Source: Symbiodinium natans
Taxonomy: Eukaryota; Sar; Dinophyceae; Suessiales; Symbiodiniaceae
Assembly: GCA_905221605.1 (NCBI GenBank)
Contig: CAJNDS010002595.1
Coordinates: 112,001 to 176,000 of the forward strand
Direction of reading: 5' to 3'
Length of the DNA stretch: 64,000 nucleotides
Each line of letters opens with the position of its first letter. The first letter of the stretch is position 1. The notes under the pieces were generated by a model. It was not told the DNA's origin, did not search any database, and was given only the letters and a program-made list of their open reading frames with translations. Shown piece by piece: positions 23,940-35,369 of this stretch. The translations under genes were made by a program, and so were the position numbers.

Positions 23940-25355
23940 CAGAGAAAGAAGGTTGTAGATGCACAAGGAAGGCCACTTTCCACTAGCCAATGGCAACCGG
24001 CTCTTCAACAAAAGGGTCTCATGAGGGCTCGAAGAGGAGCTCTCTTCTAAAATACCGGGGGCTCTCAAAAGCGGGGGTGATAATTGGGTGGCTTTCGGAT
24101 GATTTTGGGGCAGCTTGGGAAGGACTTCGGCCTCTGCCTCGTTGAATGGCCTGGGCTCCAGAGCACTCAGCGACTCTGAGAGAATCTGAGGCATGTTCTA
24201 GTCTAATAAGGCGTCATTGGTGACTGCAGAGCAATACCGCAGGACAAGCCCAGCTGGGAAGGGTGGCTCTTTCCTTGCTTGACCCTCTCTCTCCATGTCC
24301 ACATACTTCTACTTCTGGCGTGCAAGCCCGCGGCGACACCACGGTCGCTGCTCGCGCAATGCGTCGGCGAGACGGGCCACCTGCATTCCGAAAAGCCTCC
24401 GAATCGTTCACTTAGAGAATGACACGAGGACTTCTTAGACCCAGCCCTCTCTCTACAAAAAATCCGCTGGCCTCGGCAGCTTGCCACAGTGCCGGCGACC
24501 ACGGCGCATGGCAGGGTGAGGCCTCTAAGGCCTCATTTGCCCATGCGAAGCAAGTCGGGCTGTGTCATATGCAGTTCGTAAATAAAGGGCCGGGCTAAGG
24601 TCGCTGGGCGCAGGCCGGGCCGCCACGCGCGCAGTGGGCGCCGTCGAGCGTGGCACGGTGTTCGGTCCCGTCCGAAGAGGGCAGAGCAGCATGGCCGAAC
24701 AACAGGTGCAAGGATTCTCGGATTCTGTCCCTTGCGGGGGATGGTTCTGATGCTTTTCTGAATTTCTAGGGTGGGGAGTATGCCAAGTATTGCCAAGTCC
24801 TAGAATGGTCGCAGGCAAGCTATTCTGGCTTCGGCGGTGCAAGCACGTCCTGTTCCATGCACCAATTCGCTGGCATTGCTCAATGTCTCGCTCTCCCCCA
24901 CTCTCACTAGAGGCTCTTCTTGATTTTCGAGTTCTGCTCCTTCCCTGAGGTGTGCAAAGGTTGTCTTTGCCAAAAAAGCATTGACCTAGCAGACTGCCCC
25001 TGCCACGAGCATCTCGAGTGCGCACCACCATTGGTGCCACTCACTGGCATCCTGTCCTGGCCTGCAAAGTTTACTGTGAAGCAAAGCCATTGAACCAAAA
25101 AAAACAGTGCGGCCCTGCCACCCCTACCGCACAGATAAGGCTGTGTCTTTGAAACCAGGCCACATTATGCCACATTGAAAGCCAGTACAGCAGGAGAGGC
25201 TTGGTACCCACAGAGTAGCCCCAACCAGGGTTCTGGAACTGCTGTCGGGCTGTTAAGGTTTGATGCCGCTTCGAACTGCTGAAGCGTAATGAACTGGAAT
25301 CTTCCCTTGGGTGGTTCAAGTTGTGCTACCTACATTCGCCCTAAGCTTGTGCGAA
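23940..25355. other. No firm gene; possible 5' exons of the NFU-like gene
   Basis: Should include the targeting-peptide exon(s) of the NFU-like gene. Minus-strand open frames at 23916-24194 and 24525-25040 exist but have no recognisable content. Confidence 0.35.
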
Positions 25356-25360
25356 AGTCC

Positions 25361-25846
25361 TCAGGACATCGCGCAGGTGAAACGGAGCTTCTCAAACGGT
25401 TTCCGGTTCAGTCCTGCAAGCACTTCTTGCTTCCTTAATTTTGATCTAGCTCGGCGCGATTCCTCAAGGTCCGGAAACCGGCGGCCTGTGCACGCTGTTG
25501 AGAAACTGCCAGGAGGGCGCTCAAAGCCAGAGGACAGCTCGTGCTGGGAACTCTCATCGGGCCTTTTCAAGGGTCTCTGTGTGTTTCGGTGCCTTTCTCT
25601 GTGCGTGCTTTCTAGACGCTCGCCATCCCGCAAGCTGAAAGCCTGGCCTGTGAGCACACCGAGAGACGGCGCTACGATTCGTTGCGTCGCAAGTGCAGAA
25701 AAGTCTTCAGGAAAGAATCGGCATGACGAGCTCTTGCCCTTGCCCCCATGATTGGTATGCAAGTTCGACAAAATGGGGAAGCCCAGTTTAGCGGGTTCCT
25801 TGCAGTTCGGATCGTGACAGCGTGCTCTTTGAGCAGTCGCGGCCAC
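25361..25846 (-). CDS. Possible exon(s) of an unknown protein
   Basis: A 161-codon open frame on the minus strand. Its second half is strongly charged and helical (LEESRRARSKLRKQEVLAGL followed by NRKPFEKLRF), and its first part has a small Cys/His cluster (RCHDPNCKEP). I do not recognise a family. The strand agrees with the rest of the array. It could be one exon or a chance frame. Confidence 0.3.
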   Translation of the reverse strand: MAATAQRARCHDPNCKEPAKLGFPILSNLHTNHGGKGKSSSCRFFPEDFSALATQRIVAPSLGVLTGQAFSLRDGERLESTHRERHRNTQRPLKRPDESSQHELSSGFERPPGSFSTACTGRRFPDLEESRRARSKLRKQEVLAGLNRKPFEKLRFTCAMS

Positions 25847-26289
25847 TTCTACCAGCCATAACCAGCCTCAGAGACATCAGACAATCACACCCCTAAATGC
25901 CATGACTGGAACCATGCCAAGCCTTTGCAGCTTTCGGGGGGCTTGAAAATTGAATGCCTTGCTCCACACCCCTTGTTTGGGTTTTTGGTCTAGACAACTG
26001 CAGAAATTCCACAGAAGCAAATGCACTGCAACAACCGTTGCTTTCGGACCCTGCTCGGCCCCAGGCCACAATCCCCGGCGACACGCACAGGGCCATGGCT
26101 GTGCGAGGCGTCGGCAGTTGTGGGAAGGCCTCGGGCCGCAAAAGCCACCATGCGCCACCATATGTTCTCATGAACCGGTAACCTCGCGCAACCTCTTCTC
26201 CCTTCTCCCTCATTTCTCCAACCAATGCGCCAAGACAAACTGCGGTCTCAAAAATGTCAAGACAAGATATGCTGAGTCAGGGCGAAGCC

Positions 26290-26570
26290 TTTGAATACCT
26301 TTTAAGCCGCTGTAAACTGTTGCGAGGCGCATCCGTCGGTCGCCACGCACCTTCTTCTGCATCAAAGACCAGGACCGTGCTGAACTGCCGAGCCAAAGAG
26401 GCAGTGGACTCGTCCTCTGACCAGTCCTCCAAAAGCAAAATAAGGCACCGTAGAAGGCTGAAAGTTTGTGGGGTTAGAGTTAGAGTTCTCCCAGCGCCAA
26501 TGCTCGTCCTCGTCTCCATTCTCCCCGCCGACAACAACAACGCACTGCCTCGTGCAAGTGGGAAAAGTCC
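26290..26570 (-). CDS. Kelch-repeat protein fragment
   Basis: Two minus-strand pieces in different frames make one Kelch blade when spliced. CVVVVGGENGDEDEHWRWE (about 26480-26545) has the double glycine and following acidic turn. FSTVLVFDAEEGAWRPTDAP (about 26320-26385) has the hydrophobic strand and conserved Trp. An AG acceptor (CTCGGCAG) sits just before FSTVLVF. Kelch propellers mediate protein-protein contacts; partner and function are unknown. Only one blade is visible, so the gene must extend in introns I cannot resolve. Another Kelch gene lies at 38.9-40.3 kb. Confidence 0.5.
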
Positions 26571-26599
26571 TTGGCATTCGCTTCCGGGCGGCAGACACT

Positions 26600-28900
26600 T
26601 GGGCCTCCTAGGGACCCGGGAGCACGATTGGATTCAAAAGCAGTGCATGTGTACATGTTGTGCATCTCTTACCAACATCGGAAATTCGACTGACCTTTTC
26701 TTCGAGTATTTAGGGTGTTGTGTTGTTCAGTGAAATCAAAGGCCCGGGCCGACCCGGGGCAGGAAGCCTCATTGCCACTGCCTGCCGGATGCGATGACTT
26801 CGCTTGCCAGCTTCGGTGTGGAAACTGTGTTAAACTGTGTCAAGCCACCGCTGTCCAAGCAATCGGCCTGGCATCCCATGCGGCCTTCCGCCATGTCCCC
26901 AACCTCAAAGCCCTCGCCATGGCAGGCACCTTCAACTGGGACTGCGTTTGTCTCGCTATGTCTGGGTCAGTCTGCGGCAACACATTGCCGCGGCTGTGCT
27001 AAGGTAACGGCTGTGCTCTGGGTTGCGCTTGTGCACATGGTACACCTGCCAACAGATCTGCAAAAAATGAATGCTGACAAAAACACCAAAGGGCCACCAC
27101 GTGGCACCCACTACTCCCCGAAGCCACCCCGATCAACCCTTCCTGCCCTTGGCCTCGGCTGAGGAGAGCGAAGGGGCACCCCCCATCACCTTGAAAGGAA
27201 CGTGGCATTGTGGGGGAATTGTGCAAACCTCTGTGAAGAAGACAGCGCCGCATTGGGTGCTGCAGCTCAATCAATCAGAGCTGCTAGAATCCTCTCTGCG
27301 TCCAGAGCCACGGCTGCTGCTGTCGTCCTGTCAGGACGAGTTTTGCTGATTTTGCTTCGGTTTGTCACTCGTCGCAGGAACAATGCCAAAGCGAGCTGCC
27401 AAAGCGAAAGCAACGAGGCTCCTGGGAACGCCTAGCTGCGTGTCCAGCAGGACCCAATGATCGTGTCTGGCAGCAGGCAATCCCCAACTACATCCACATT
27501 TGGAGAAGAAGCATGTTTGCGTCCATGCGATGTGTCAACAAGCCATGGTGTCCCTTGGTTCAGGATCTCCACGCTGGCCAACATCCTGGGTGCTGAGAGC
27601 CCGTCTGCTGTTTAAATTCAAATGCGCACAGCTCGCTGCATGAAACTTGTGCTATGTGAGCAGCCGCAAAAAATCTTATGTAAATGCTAATTAAAAAATC
27701 GTGGGGTATCGCTTTTGGGGGGGGCCTTATCGCTTTATGGGACTTTGGCTCAATGCTACTACGAAAACCTATCGCTTTACTGCTTATGAGATCCTAAACC
27801 TGGAACCCTCCCCTAAATACACCTGAATTCCTAAACCCGTTTCCTTTCTTTAGGACCTATAGACTGCTCCTTTTCTAGGAACTGGAGCCCCCGCTGCTCG
27901 AATCAGAAATCCAAATCCTAAACTTCGAGCCCTCAACCTGGGGCCACGGCCTTTGCCCAGCTCTTCGGGTGGCAAAATGGGTATCGTAGGGGTATCGCTT
28001 TGAGTATCACTCTGGAATAGGACCCAACCACGAAATCATGACATTTCTGCAGAACGACTATTGGATTCAAGATTGAGGGTATCGCTTTTGGGGGGGGCCT
28101 ATCGCTTTCCGAGGTTTTAGGCATGAACGTTGATTTTTATCTCCGCCACAAGAAACCTCCTGCAACGTAATAAAAGTGGTCGCTCATGTCACAACGGCAT
28201 GCCATGCGATTGCCATTACCAGCACCGTTACCAATACCAGCGGCAGTAGCTATATGCCCATCACTGCCACACAGCACCGCACCCGCACCACGCCTGCACC
28301 ACGCCTCCCCAAAATTGCGCTACATCACGCACATGCACTTGTACATACAGACACAGACTCAAACGGAATCTGAGAGAGAAAAAGATTGACGCGAAAGGGT
28401 GGACACAAAAAAAAAAAAAAACAGGTGACACAAAGCTACTTGCTTGCGGAGTTATAACCGGACGTACGCAACTGATTCTTGAGTATGCGTGCGTAACCGA
28501 GGCTGGACATGCCAAGCCTGAAAAGTACAGCATTCCGATGCGTTTATGTACAGGTCACCTCAGCCACAATGGTTGTAAGCTCCATGCTCCGCGCGGCCAA
28601 ACACGTCGTCGCAACCGCCGACGGCCGCGAGCTTTCCGCCGGCGATTGTCACCACCCTCAGGATCTGCAAGCTGTCTGTGCCGCACAAAAGCACTGACAT
28701 GTAAGTTATGCATGGACTCCCGACTCAATCTGCGAGCTTCGCGTCACTCCGTCATTTCGGGTCACTGTCGGCTTCAAGTAAAGGTGAAATGCGTGCAGTC
28801 GTGTGCAATGTTTGCACGAAACTCACGAGCTGATACAATAACGCAACTCAACGTATTATGCATGTGACTCATACATCTGTCTATTCACGATACAGGGTAC
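26600..28900. other. Mostly non-coding
   Basis: No supported exon. It contains the TATCGCTTT-type dispersed repeats (27700-28110) and a short poly(A) run (28407-28421). Confidence 0.4.
27700..28110. repeat. Dispersed repeats with core TATCGCTTT
   Basis: The core TATCGCTTT occurs at least six times, twice as TATCGCTTTTGGGGGGGG(C)CT(T)ATCGCTTT (near 27707 and 28080). The sequence between copies differs, so it is not a simple tandem array. Confidence 0.7.
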
Positions 28901-28939
28901 TCTCTAATCTTGGGCTCCCAAAGTGATGTCGAATTGCCT

Positions 28940-29230
28940 TCTTGCAATCGTATGCCTGCACAGCACCACGACTGCATGATGCACCGGCCACTCCCTCGTC
29001 TACGCGAGAGCTCTGGACCGACTTCTTGGAGACCCTTGGCGAGACCCTCATCTTGCGCAAGGGCCGCCTTAGGTTGCATCCGTCGGACATCCTATGCCTG
29101 CGCAGCGTTCTTGAACAGGAACGATGGAGTCCGGATCCTTTGCTACCATTACAATGGGTGCACGACGCACCGGCCACTCCCCTCTCACAGGGTTGGCCAA
29201 ACTTCTCGCAGCAGCTTCAGCTAGTCTAAA
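28940..29230 (+). other. Plus-strand open segment with an internal repeat
   Basis: One plus-strand frame reads LWTDFLETLGETLILRKGRL and looks protein-like. It is bracketed by two copies of a GC-rich motif, at about 28977-28995 and 29160-29180 (GA[TC]GCACCGGCCACTCCC). There is no family match and it is the only plausible coding signal on the plus strand, so I leave it uncalled. Confidence 0.25.
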
Positions 29231-29564
29231 GTACCAGATGTTATTGGCACTTCTGGGCCGCGATCATCTGCTGGACTTGGGGCCCATGAGCAAGCTGACG
29301 CCACTGGAACATGCAGATTATGCATTCTTAGGTAATGAGAGAGAGAGGTGGGTCTTGCAAAGCCGGCGTACCCATGAAACATCAAGACAAAGCAGAAGGG
29401 AGCAGTCTTCGGTACTACAGGTACCTCCTAGGCCAGGTTTGCAAGATTTTTGCCTCACGAATTGAACGGTGGCAAAAGCTGTTACTCGCTGGCCTGGCTG
29501 CGTGATTGAGATCCTGTGCGCTGTGGAACTGCGAATTCACGGTTTGCTCTTCCAGTGTGCCTGC

Positions 29565-30531
<967 letters not shown>

Positions 30532-30611
30532 AAGAGCGTAGTGCGTACTTGACGCCATGCTTTTCCTTACTTCACATGCCCAAAACTCGATTTTTCAGCG
30601 CATTTAAGATT

Positions 30612-30815
30612 TTCTGTGGGGAGCGGGGAATTCTGGGAAGCTCCAGTTAGGCTTTCTTTTATCAGTGTTTGCGTGTCATGATTTGTGTTGCACTTGCCCA
30701 TACTCGAGTTTTTTTTTGAGCCTACATTATAACCATCCTGTGGGGAGCAGGGAATTCTGGGAAGCTCCAGTTTGGGTTTTTTTCCAGTGTTTTCGTGTCA
30801 TGATTTGTGTTGCAT
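30612..30815. repeat. Two-copy direct repeat
   Basis: Copy 1 (about 30612-30700) and copy 2 (about 30738-30815) share GGGAATTCTGGGAAGCTCCA and the later stretch CGTGTCATGATTTGTGTTGCA, with small differences between. Confidence 0.8.
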
Positions 30816-31964
30816 TTCGGCGGCTCCGTGACTGTTTTCTCGTTGCGTCTCGGCATTTACACTGTTTTGCGGGGCCTTGGATTTTCCTATGAGTGGCCTT
30901 GGATTTCCTGTGAGGGCCTTGGATTTCCTATGAGGGCCTTGCTTTTCTATTTTCATCATTTAGATTGGCTTTGGCTTGGCTTGGCTTGGCTTGGCTTGGC
31001 TTGGGGGGGGAGTGGCCTGGGGCTGGTGGTTTGGGGGGGGGGGGGGCGTTGAGGAAAGACTTTTTTTGCCACCCGTCTAGCAAAGCTCCACGGGGCAACT
31101 GAAGAGGGAATGCTGTGTACAGACTTCAGAGCCCAAGTTGAGGAAATCTTAGAGTTCCACACCAACCCCAGTACCCGAATCATCAACCGGCCTCACCATC
31201 AACCGCAGGGTACGAAAACCAACCCACAGACCCATTGGGCACGCCAAGGGTTGGTGCGGCTTGTCGGCTCCGGCGTACGCCTAGCCACCCCGGTACCTGT
31301 CTGTTCCTTCAAGCACCACGGTCCTGGCTAGAGGCAACCCGGAAAATGGAAAAAGGTGTTCCCTACATCAATGCCGGGGGGGGGGGCTCATATCCGGCCA
31401 ACACACCAACAGTCCCCAACCAAACACATACAGCTCCCAACCATGCTGCCAAAAACCCAAGGCGACTGTCCCCCTCCCGGCATCCTACCAGCAGGACGTT
31501 AAAGTGGCCTGCCCGTAGACCTATTTGCACATACCGATCTTGTCATCACAGCTAACCCAACACAGTGCCCCCCAGTGTACTAAGTAATTAGCAAACAGAA
31601 CCAAAGCAAGTCGGCCTGTGTAAGCTCGCGCCCCGACTATGCAGGAGATGCCAGCCCGTTGGTGCACATGCATGGGCTCCTAAATTCGCGGCAGCACGCA
31701 CTAGGGGGCGAGAGAAGGAAGTATTCACATGTGGGCACGCCTGTGGCCAGTCGCATCGGGTGTCAGGCAAGTGCAGGCTCATCCCCCCAGAGGCATGCAG
31801 GCGTTGAAATAGACCGCAAGCAGAAGGACATGCAATATATACAGGGGGTCATGCATTGAGGGGGCGTGCAGTACATGCAGACATGCAGCGCACATGCGGC
31901 GCGGCAGGGGGGGGGGTTTTAAATTCAGACATGCACTTGCATCATGCAGACGTGGGGAACATGC

Positions 31965-32165
31965 AGCCATATTGTATTCGGGCGGGAGGAGTCCACTGCC
32001 ATCTACTATTTGGGATATGGGCACGCCTGTGGCCGGTGATGACGTTACAGGTTGGGGCAGTTGCGACTCTTCCATAGGTGGGCACAGGCCCTCCTGCACT
32101 CACATCATGCAAACCTAGGGACATGCATCTGTACCGTACTCGGGCGGGAAGAGTCCAGTGCCTCC
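31965..32165. repeat. Diverged direct repeat around CGGGCGGGARGAGTCCA
   Basis: Two similar segments about 167 bases apart share a run ending in TCGGGCGGGAAGAGTCCAGTGCC or a close variant, each preceded by a GCAGAC/GCAAAC and ACATGCA context. The sequence between also resembles material at 31680-31770 (GGGCACGCCTGTGGCC occurs twice). Confidence 0.6.
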
Positions 32166-32187
32166 AAAAATCCGGGCAGCGTTGGCT

Positions 32188-32570
32188 TTATCTGGCTCCG
32201 GATCCTCTCGCCCAAGCCGTGACGAAGTCCGGTGCCCACGGTTGGCCCTGTCGGTCTCCTTCAGCGATGTTCCTCGGCTCCCGAAGCAGGAAGAGGCTGG
32301 CGATGTAATCGCCTCTCAGCACCATGCGGCTGTAGACCAGGTTGAAGTCGCCTTCACGAACGTCCTCGACGACCAGCCGGCCCCTGGCAATGGAGGCCAG
32401 GCGCCCCTCCAGCAGCACACCGCAGGTGGTTCTGATGCGCAGCACAGAGCCGGCTTGTGGAGGAGGCCGCGGCCGCAGGCACACCTCCAGTGTGTAGTGC
32501 TGACGCTGGTCGTGCGGGATTCCTTCCTGGTCGCTCAGAAAGTCCAGGCGGGGGACGTCACAAACCAGGC
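32188..32570 (-). CDS. Putative Sm/LSm-like protein with a ubiquitin-like scrap upstream
   Basis: The minus frame has an Sm-fold pattern: an Sm1-like part, GSVLRIRTTCGVLLEGRLAS followed by RLVVEDV, then an Sm2-like part, SRMVLRGDYIASLFLL, with the hallmark L-R-G-D-x-I. LSm proteins form rings on RNA. About 25 residues upstream in the same frame is SDQEGIPHDQR, which closely resembles the ubiquitin signature around residues 32-42. This may be a remnant of a ubiquitin exon or coincidence. Intervening ubiquitin residues are missing. Start and end exons are not defined and no SL or promoter was seen. Sm-like is my best guess; a degenerate pseudogene is possible. Confidence 0.42.
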
Positions 32571-32599
32571 ATACTCAGGCCTATGCAGTGACCACTTGT

Positions 32600-33095
32600 G
32601 CAAACGGGACACAGGGGTCCCACACTACAACCCTATGAGGAGGGCAGGTCCTACAAACCCCAAGAAAGGGGGAAACAAACAAACCAAAACACGGAGGCCC
32701 TAAACCCTAGGGGAAGGGAAGGGAGTCGTGAAACTATGAGCTCTGAGGAACGAGAGCGCATCGGCTGGGCACTCATGAGCACTATTTTGGCTGCGTCTTG
32801 TTGCGCAGGGCAAAGAGAAAACGTTATCGGTACCCCTAACAGGTTAGGCCCCGCGCTGTGGCCATCAACCACCTGAGGAGTCATGAGCATTGCAGGGACT
32901 CTCAAAGTCCGTCACAGTGAGCCGCAGTGGATATTCCGGACTGCACGCATCCTGCGCCCCAACCCCAGAAAACGCAATAGCCACCAATCCATGGTTTACT
33001 CGCAAAAACAAACGAAGCAAGGTCACAGTTGGACCGTCTTGCTTGCGCTAGAGGTCACTGCACCCGCGTTGCCAAGCTGTGTGGGAAAAAGTTTT
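32600..33095. other. Non-coding gap
   Basis: Separates the Sm-like segment from the retrogene. No exon was recognised on either strand. Confidence 0.4.
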
Positions 33096-33098
33096 ACC

Positions 33099-33836
33099 CT
33101 AGTTATTCAATAGGATATTGAGCGGAACATTCCACCGCCACGTCGTAAATGGTTCCGGCTGCATACGCAGCCAAGTGAGCATTGCGTGCACTCGCGCAGG
33201 TTGCCGGAATTTAGGACGATGATTGAGCCCCACCGCCTGCTTTGGCAGATTGAAAGGAGTGAGATGACTGACTAAAGTGTGGGTAGCCGGTGTGGCTGGA
33301 ATGCTTGGTGAAAACTGTCTCGGCATGAGCCGCAAAGCAGAAGCAAAGGCTGATGTGGCCCTCCGATTTTTTGGGTTGAGGAGAGTGACCCCGCCAGAAA
33401 AAGCATAAAAATCGCAAAACAGCTCGAAAAGGCTGACCTTGCCTTGAGTGGACCATTCAAGGTGCTGGAAGTAGTCCCACATACAATCGAGCGTTTGCTG
33501 GGGCAAGTGCCAGGAGTATCCCCCGCCCGCTCTACTCAACTTTTCCGAGCCGAGCTGATAAGTGGAGAGACCCGACAGGATCTTCCACGGGTAGTATGGA
33601 ACCTCACGCCGACACTGCTTTACCTCGGCTTCGGAAGGTTTGTGAAGTGGAAGGTCGAGACCCCCCTGTTCTACTAGCCGGAGCTCCTCAACCGCACTTG
33701 TCAAGGCGGGTTGACTGGCATGGCTGGCTTCATCAGCGAACCCGGCTTCCTCATCCTCATCACCTTCCTCGGGCACCATGGTTTTAAGCTCCAGCGTGAT
33801 GGTGTTGCCATTCAGCGTCTTCACAAAGATCTGCAT
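33099..33836 (-). CDS. Chimeric retrogene: ubiquitin N-terminus fused to a retroelement-like segment
   Basis: An intronless 245-codon frame starts at ATG 33834-33836. Residues 1-17 (MQIFVKTLNGNTITLEL) match the start of ubiquitin with about three changes, then similarity stops abruptly. The rest has an acidic linker (VPEEGDEDEEAGFADE) and a Trp-rich segment (LDCMWDYFQHLEW, VSLFELFCDFYAFSGG) followed by a basic tail, which resembles, from memory, the C-terminal domain of dinoflagellate LINE-like retroelement proteins. The upstream 44-nt leader is directly preceded by two spliced-leader relics (33881-33916), so this copy came from a trans-spliced mRNA. Lack of introns, in a region where other genes are cut every 100 bases or so, agrees. 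The ubiquitin fold cannot form from 17 residues. Expression is unknown. Confidence 0.65.
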   Translation of the reverse strand: MQIFVKTLNGNTITLELKTMVPEEGDEDEEAGFADEASHASQPALTSAVEELRLVEQGGLDLPLHKPSEAEVKQCRREVPYYPWKILSGLSTYQLGSEKLSRAGGGYSWHLPQQTLDCMWDYFQHLEWSTQGKVSLFELFCDFYAFSGGVTLLNPKNRRATSAFASALRLMPRQFSPSIPATPATHTLVSHLTPFNLPKQAVGLNHRPKFRQPARVHAMLTWLRMQPEPFTTWRWNVPLNILLNN

Positions 33837-33880
33837 GGCTGCACACCCCGGGAGCCCATCAACGCATTCGAGCTACAAAA

Positions 33881-33916
33881 CTTGAGCCAAAATGGCTTGA
33901 GCCAAAATGGCTACAG
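33881..33916 (-). other. Tandem dinoflagellate spliced-leader (DinoSL) relics
   Basis: On the minus strand the sequence reads CTGTAGCCATTTTGGCTCAA-G (33916 to 33896) joined to CCATTTTGGCTCAAG (33895-33881). The first unit matches the DinoSL end ...CCGTAGCCATTTTGGCTCAA-G with one change (C to T). The second is the exact 15-base remainder expected if trans-splicing used the TAG inside an older relic. The ATG of the chimeric gene follows after 44 bases. Confidence 0.93.
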
Positions 33917-34112
33917 GGGAAAGACTTTAGGCTTTAGGGTTTAAGGGGTTAAGGCCTCGGCTCTATTGTTCAAGGTTAAGGGTTTAGGGATTAAGCTTAA
34001 GGGTTAAGGCTTTTGGGTTTAGGATTTCGGGATTAGGGTTTAGCGAAAGCGGGTTTAGGGCTTGAGATTAAGGATTAAGGCTTTTGGGTTTAGGCTTTCG
34101 GGTTTATGGTGC
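33917..34112. repeat. Degenerate telomere-like repeats (TTTAGGG-type)
   Basis: About 20 imperfect units of TTTAGGG, TTTAAGGG, GGTTAAGG or TTTCGGG, all in the same orientation, begin next to the spliced-leader relic. TTTAGGG is the dinoflagellate telomere unit. A short perfect run also occurs at 61441-61461. Confidence 0.8.
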
Positions 34113-34452
34113 TCAGCCGCGCAACACACACCGCAACAAGTGTTCATGCCAAGCCCTTCGGCTTTAGTGTTCATAACTTATCGAGAAATTCCCCGCTCCC
34201 CTGACAGACTCTATCCATGCCTTGCAAATATCGCAAATACCAGTGTTCTGTGCCTGCGACGTGGACGAAAACGCAGCATCAAATATGCACTACGCGCGTA
34301 CTACTGCTACTAGGCTAGCGCGCCCCTGCACGTGTCAACACCCGAACTGCATGGTATTTACAATGGATTCGTGGTTTCGTGTAAAAAAACGGAAAAGGCC
34401 ATTTTTTGGACCACTACTTTTGGGAAGGAGAAGGGCAGGATTTGTTCTGGAT

Positions 34453-34830
34453 GGACGTTATCATCGTGCGGACATGGATGCTCTGGGAACACGGATGCTA
34501 TCATCGTGCGGACATGAATGCTCTGGTGGTAACATTGCGTGGACATGGATGCTCTGGCCATTCGCACGCAACGAAGGCACGAAGTGTCGCAAATACCGAT
34601 TTTTTGCATGGACGCTATCATCGTGCGGACATGGATGCTCTGGCCACTCGCACGCAGTGGTCACACGAACGTTATCATCGTGCGGACATGGATGCTCTGG
34701 GCGGCGGGAACACGGACGTTGTCATCGCGCGACATGAATGCTCTGGCAACATGGACGCTATCATCGTGCAGACATGGATGCTCTGGCCATCCGCACGCAA
34801 CGAAGCCACGAAGTGTCGTAAATGTAGATG
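34453..34830. repeat. Minisatellite with core ATCATCGTGCGGACATGGATGC
   Basis: Seven to nine copies of a 28-30 base core (TATCATCGTGCGGACATGGA then TGCTCTGG), separated by variable spacers. A longer spacer with CGCACGCAACGAAGGCACGA occurs twice (34560 and 34793), giving a higher-order repeat of about 230 bases. The plus frames encode repeated SSCGHGCSG. Confidence 0.9.
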
Positions 34831-34983
34831 GTTTGGCATTTCATGAAATTTTATGTGCACGCAACACTGCAAATAACCATGCACGTTGTTTTGCAGTGTC
34901 CATTCGCAGGCAGCGAAGCCAGGACGTGCCGTAAATACCGCGGCATAACAACCTGAGAAAGTACCAGGCGCCACAGGGAGCGC

Positions 34984-35232
<249 letters not shown>

Positions 35233-35369
35233 ATTACTACTCCGAATGCAGCATTCCGACAAGCCTCGGCGACGCACAGCAAACTCAATCACACAAAGCC
35301 GCAGCCTAAACTGAGATGCATGCATAAAGATTGGCCCATGCAAACTACAAGAGCCCTGGTGGGTACTGT

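Larger units (their letters stand above)
30540..32180. other. Non-coding, several local duplications
   Basis: No exon was recognised. Contents: a duplicated segment of about 75-130 bases (30612-30700 and 30738-30815), GGCCTTGGATTTCCTATGA-type units (30872-30940), (TTGGC)n at 30966-31003, G runs (31030-31047, 31375-31386) and a diverged pair around 31967 and 32134. Confidence 0.6.
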
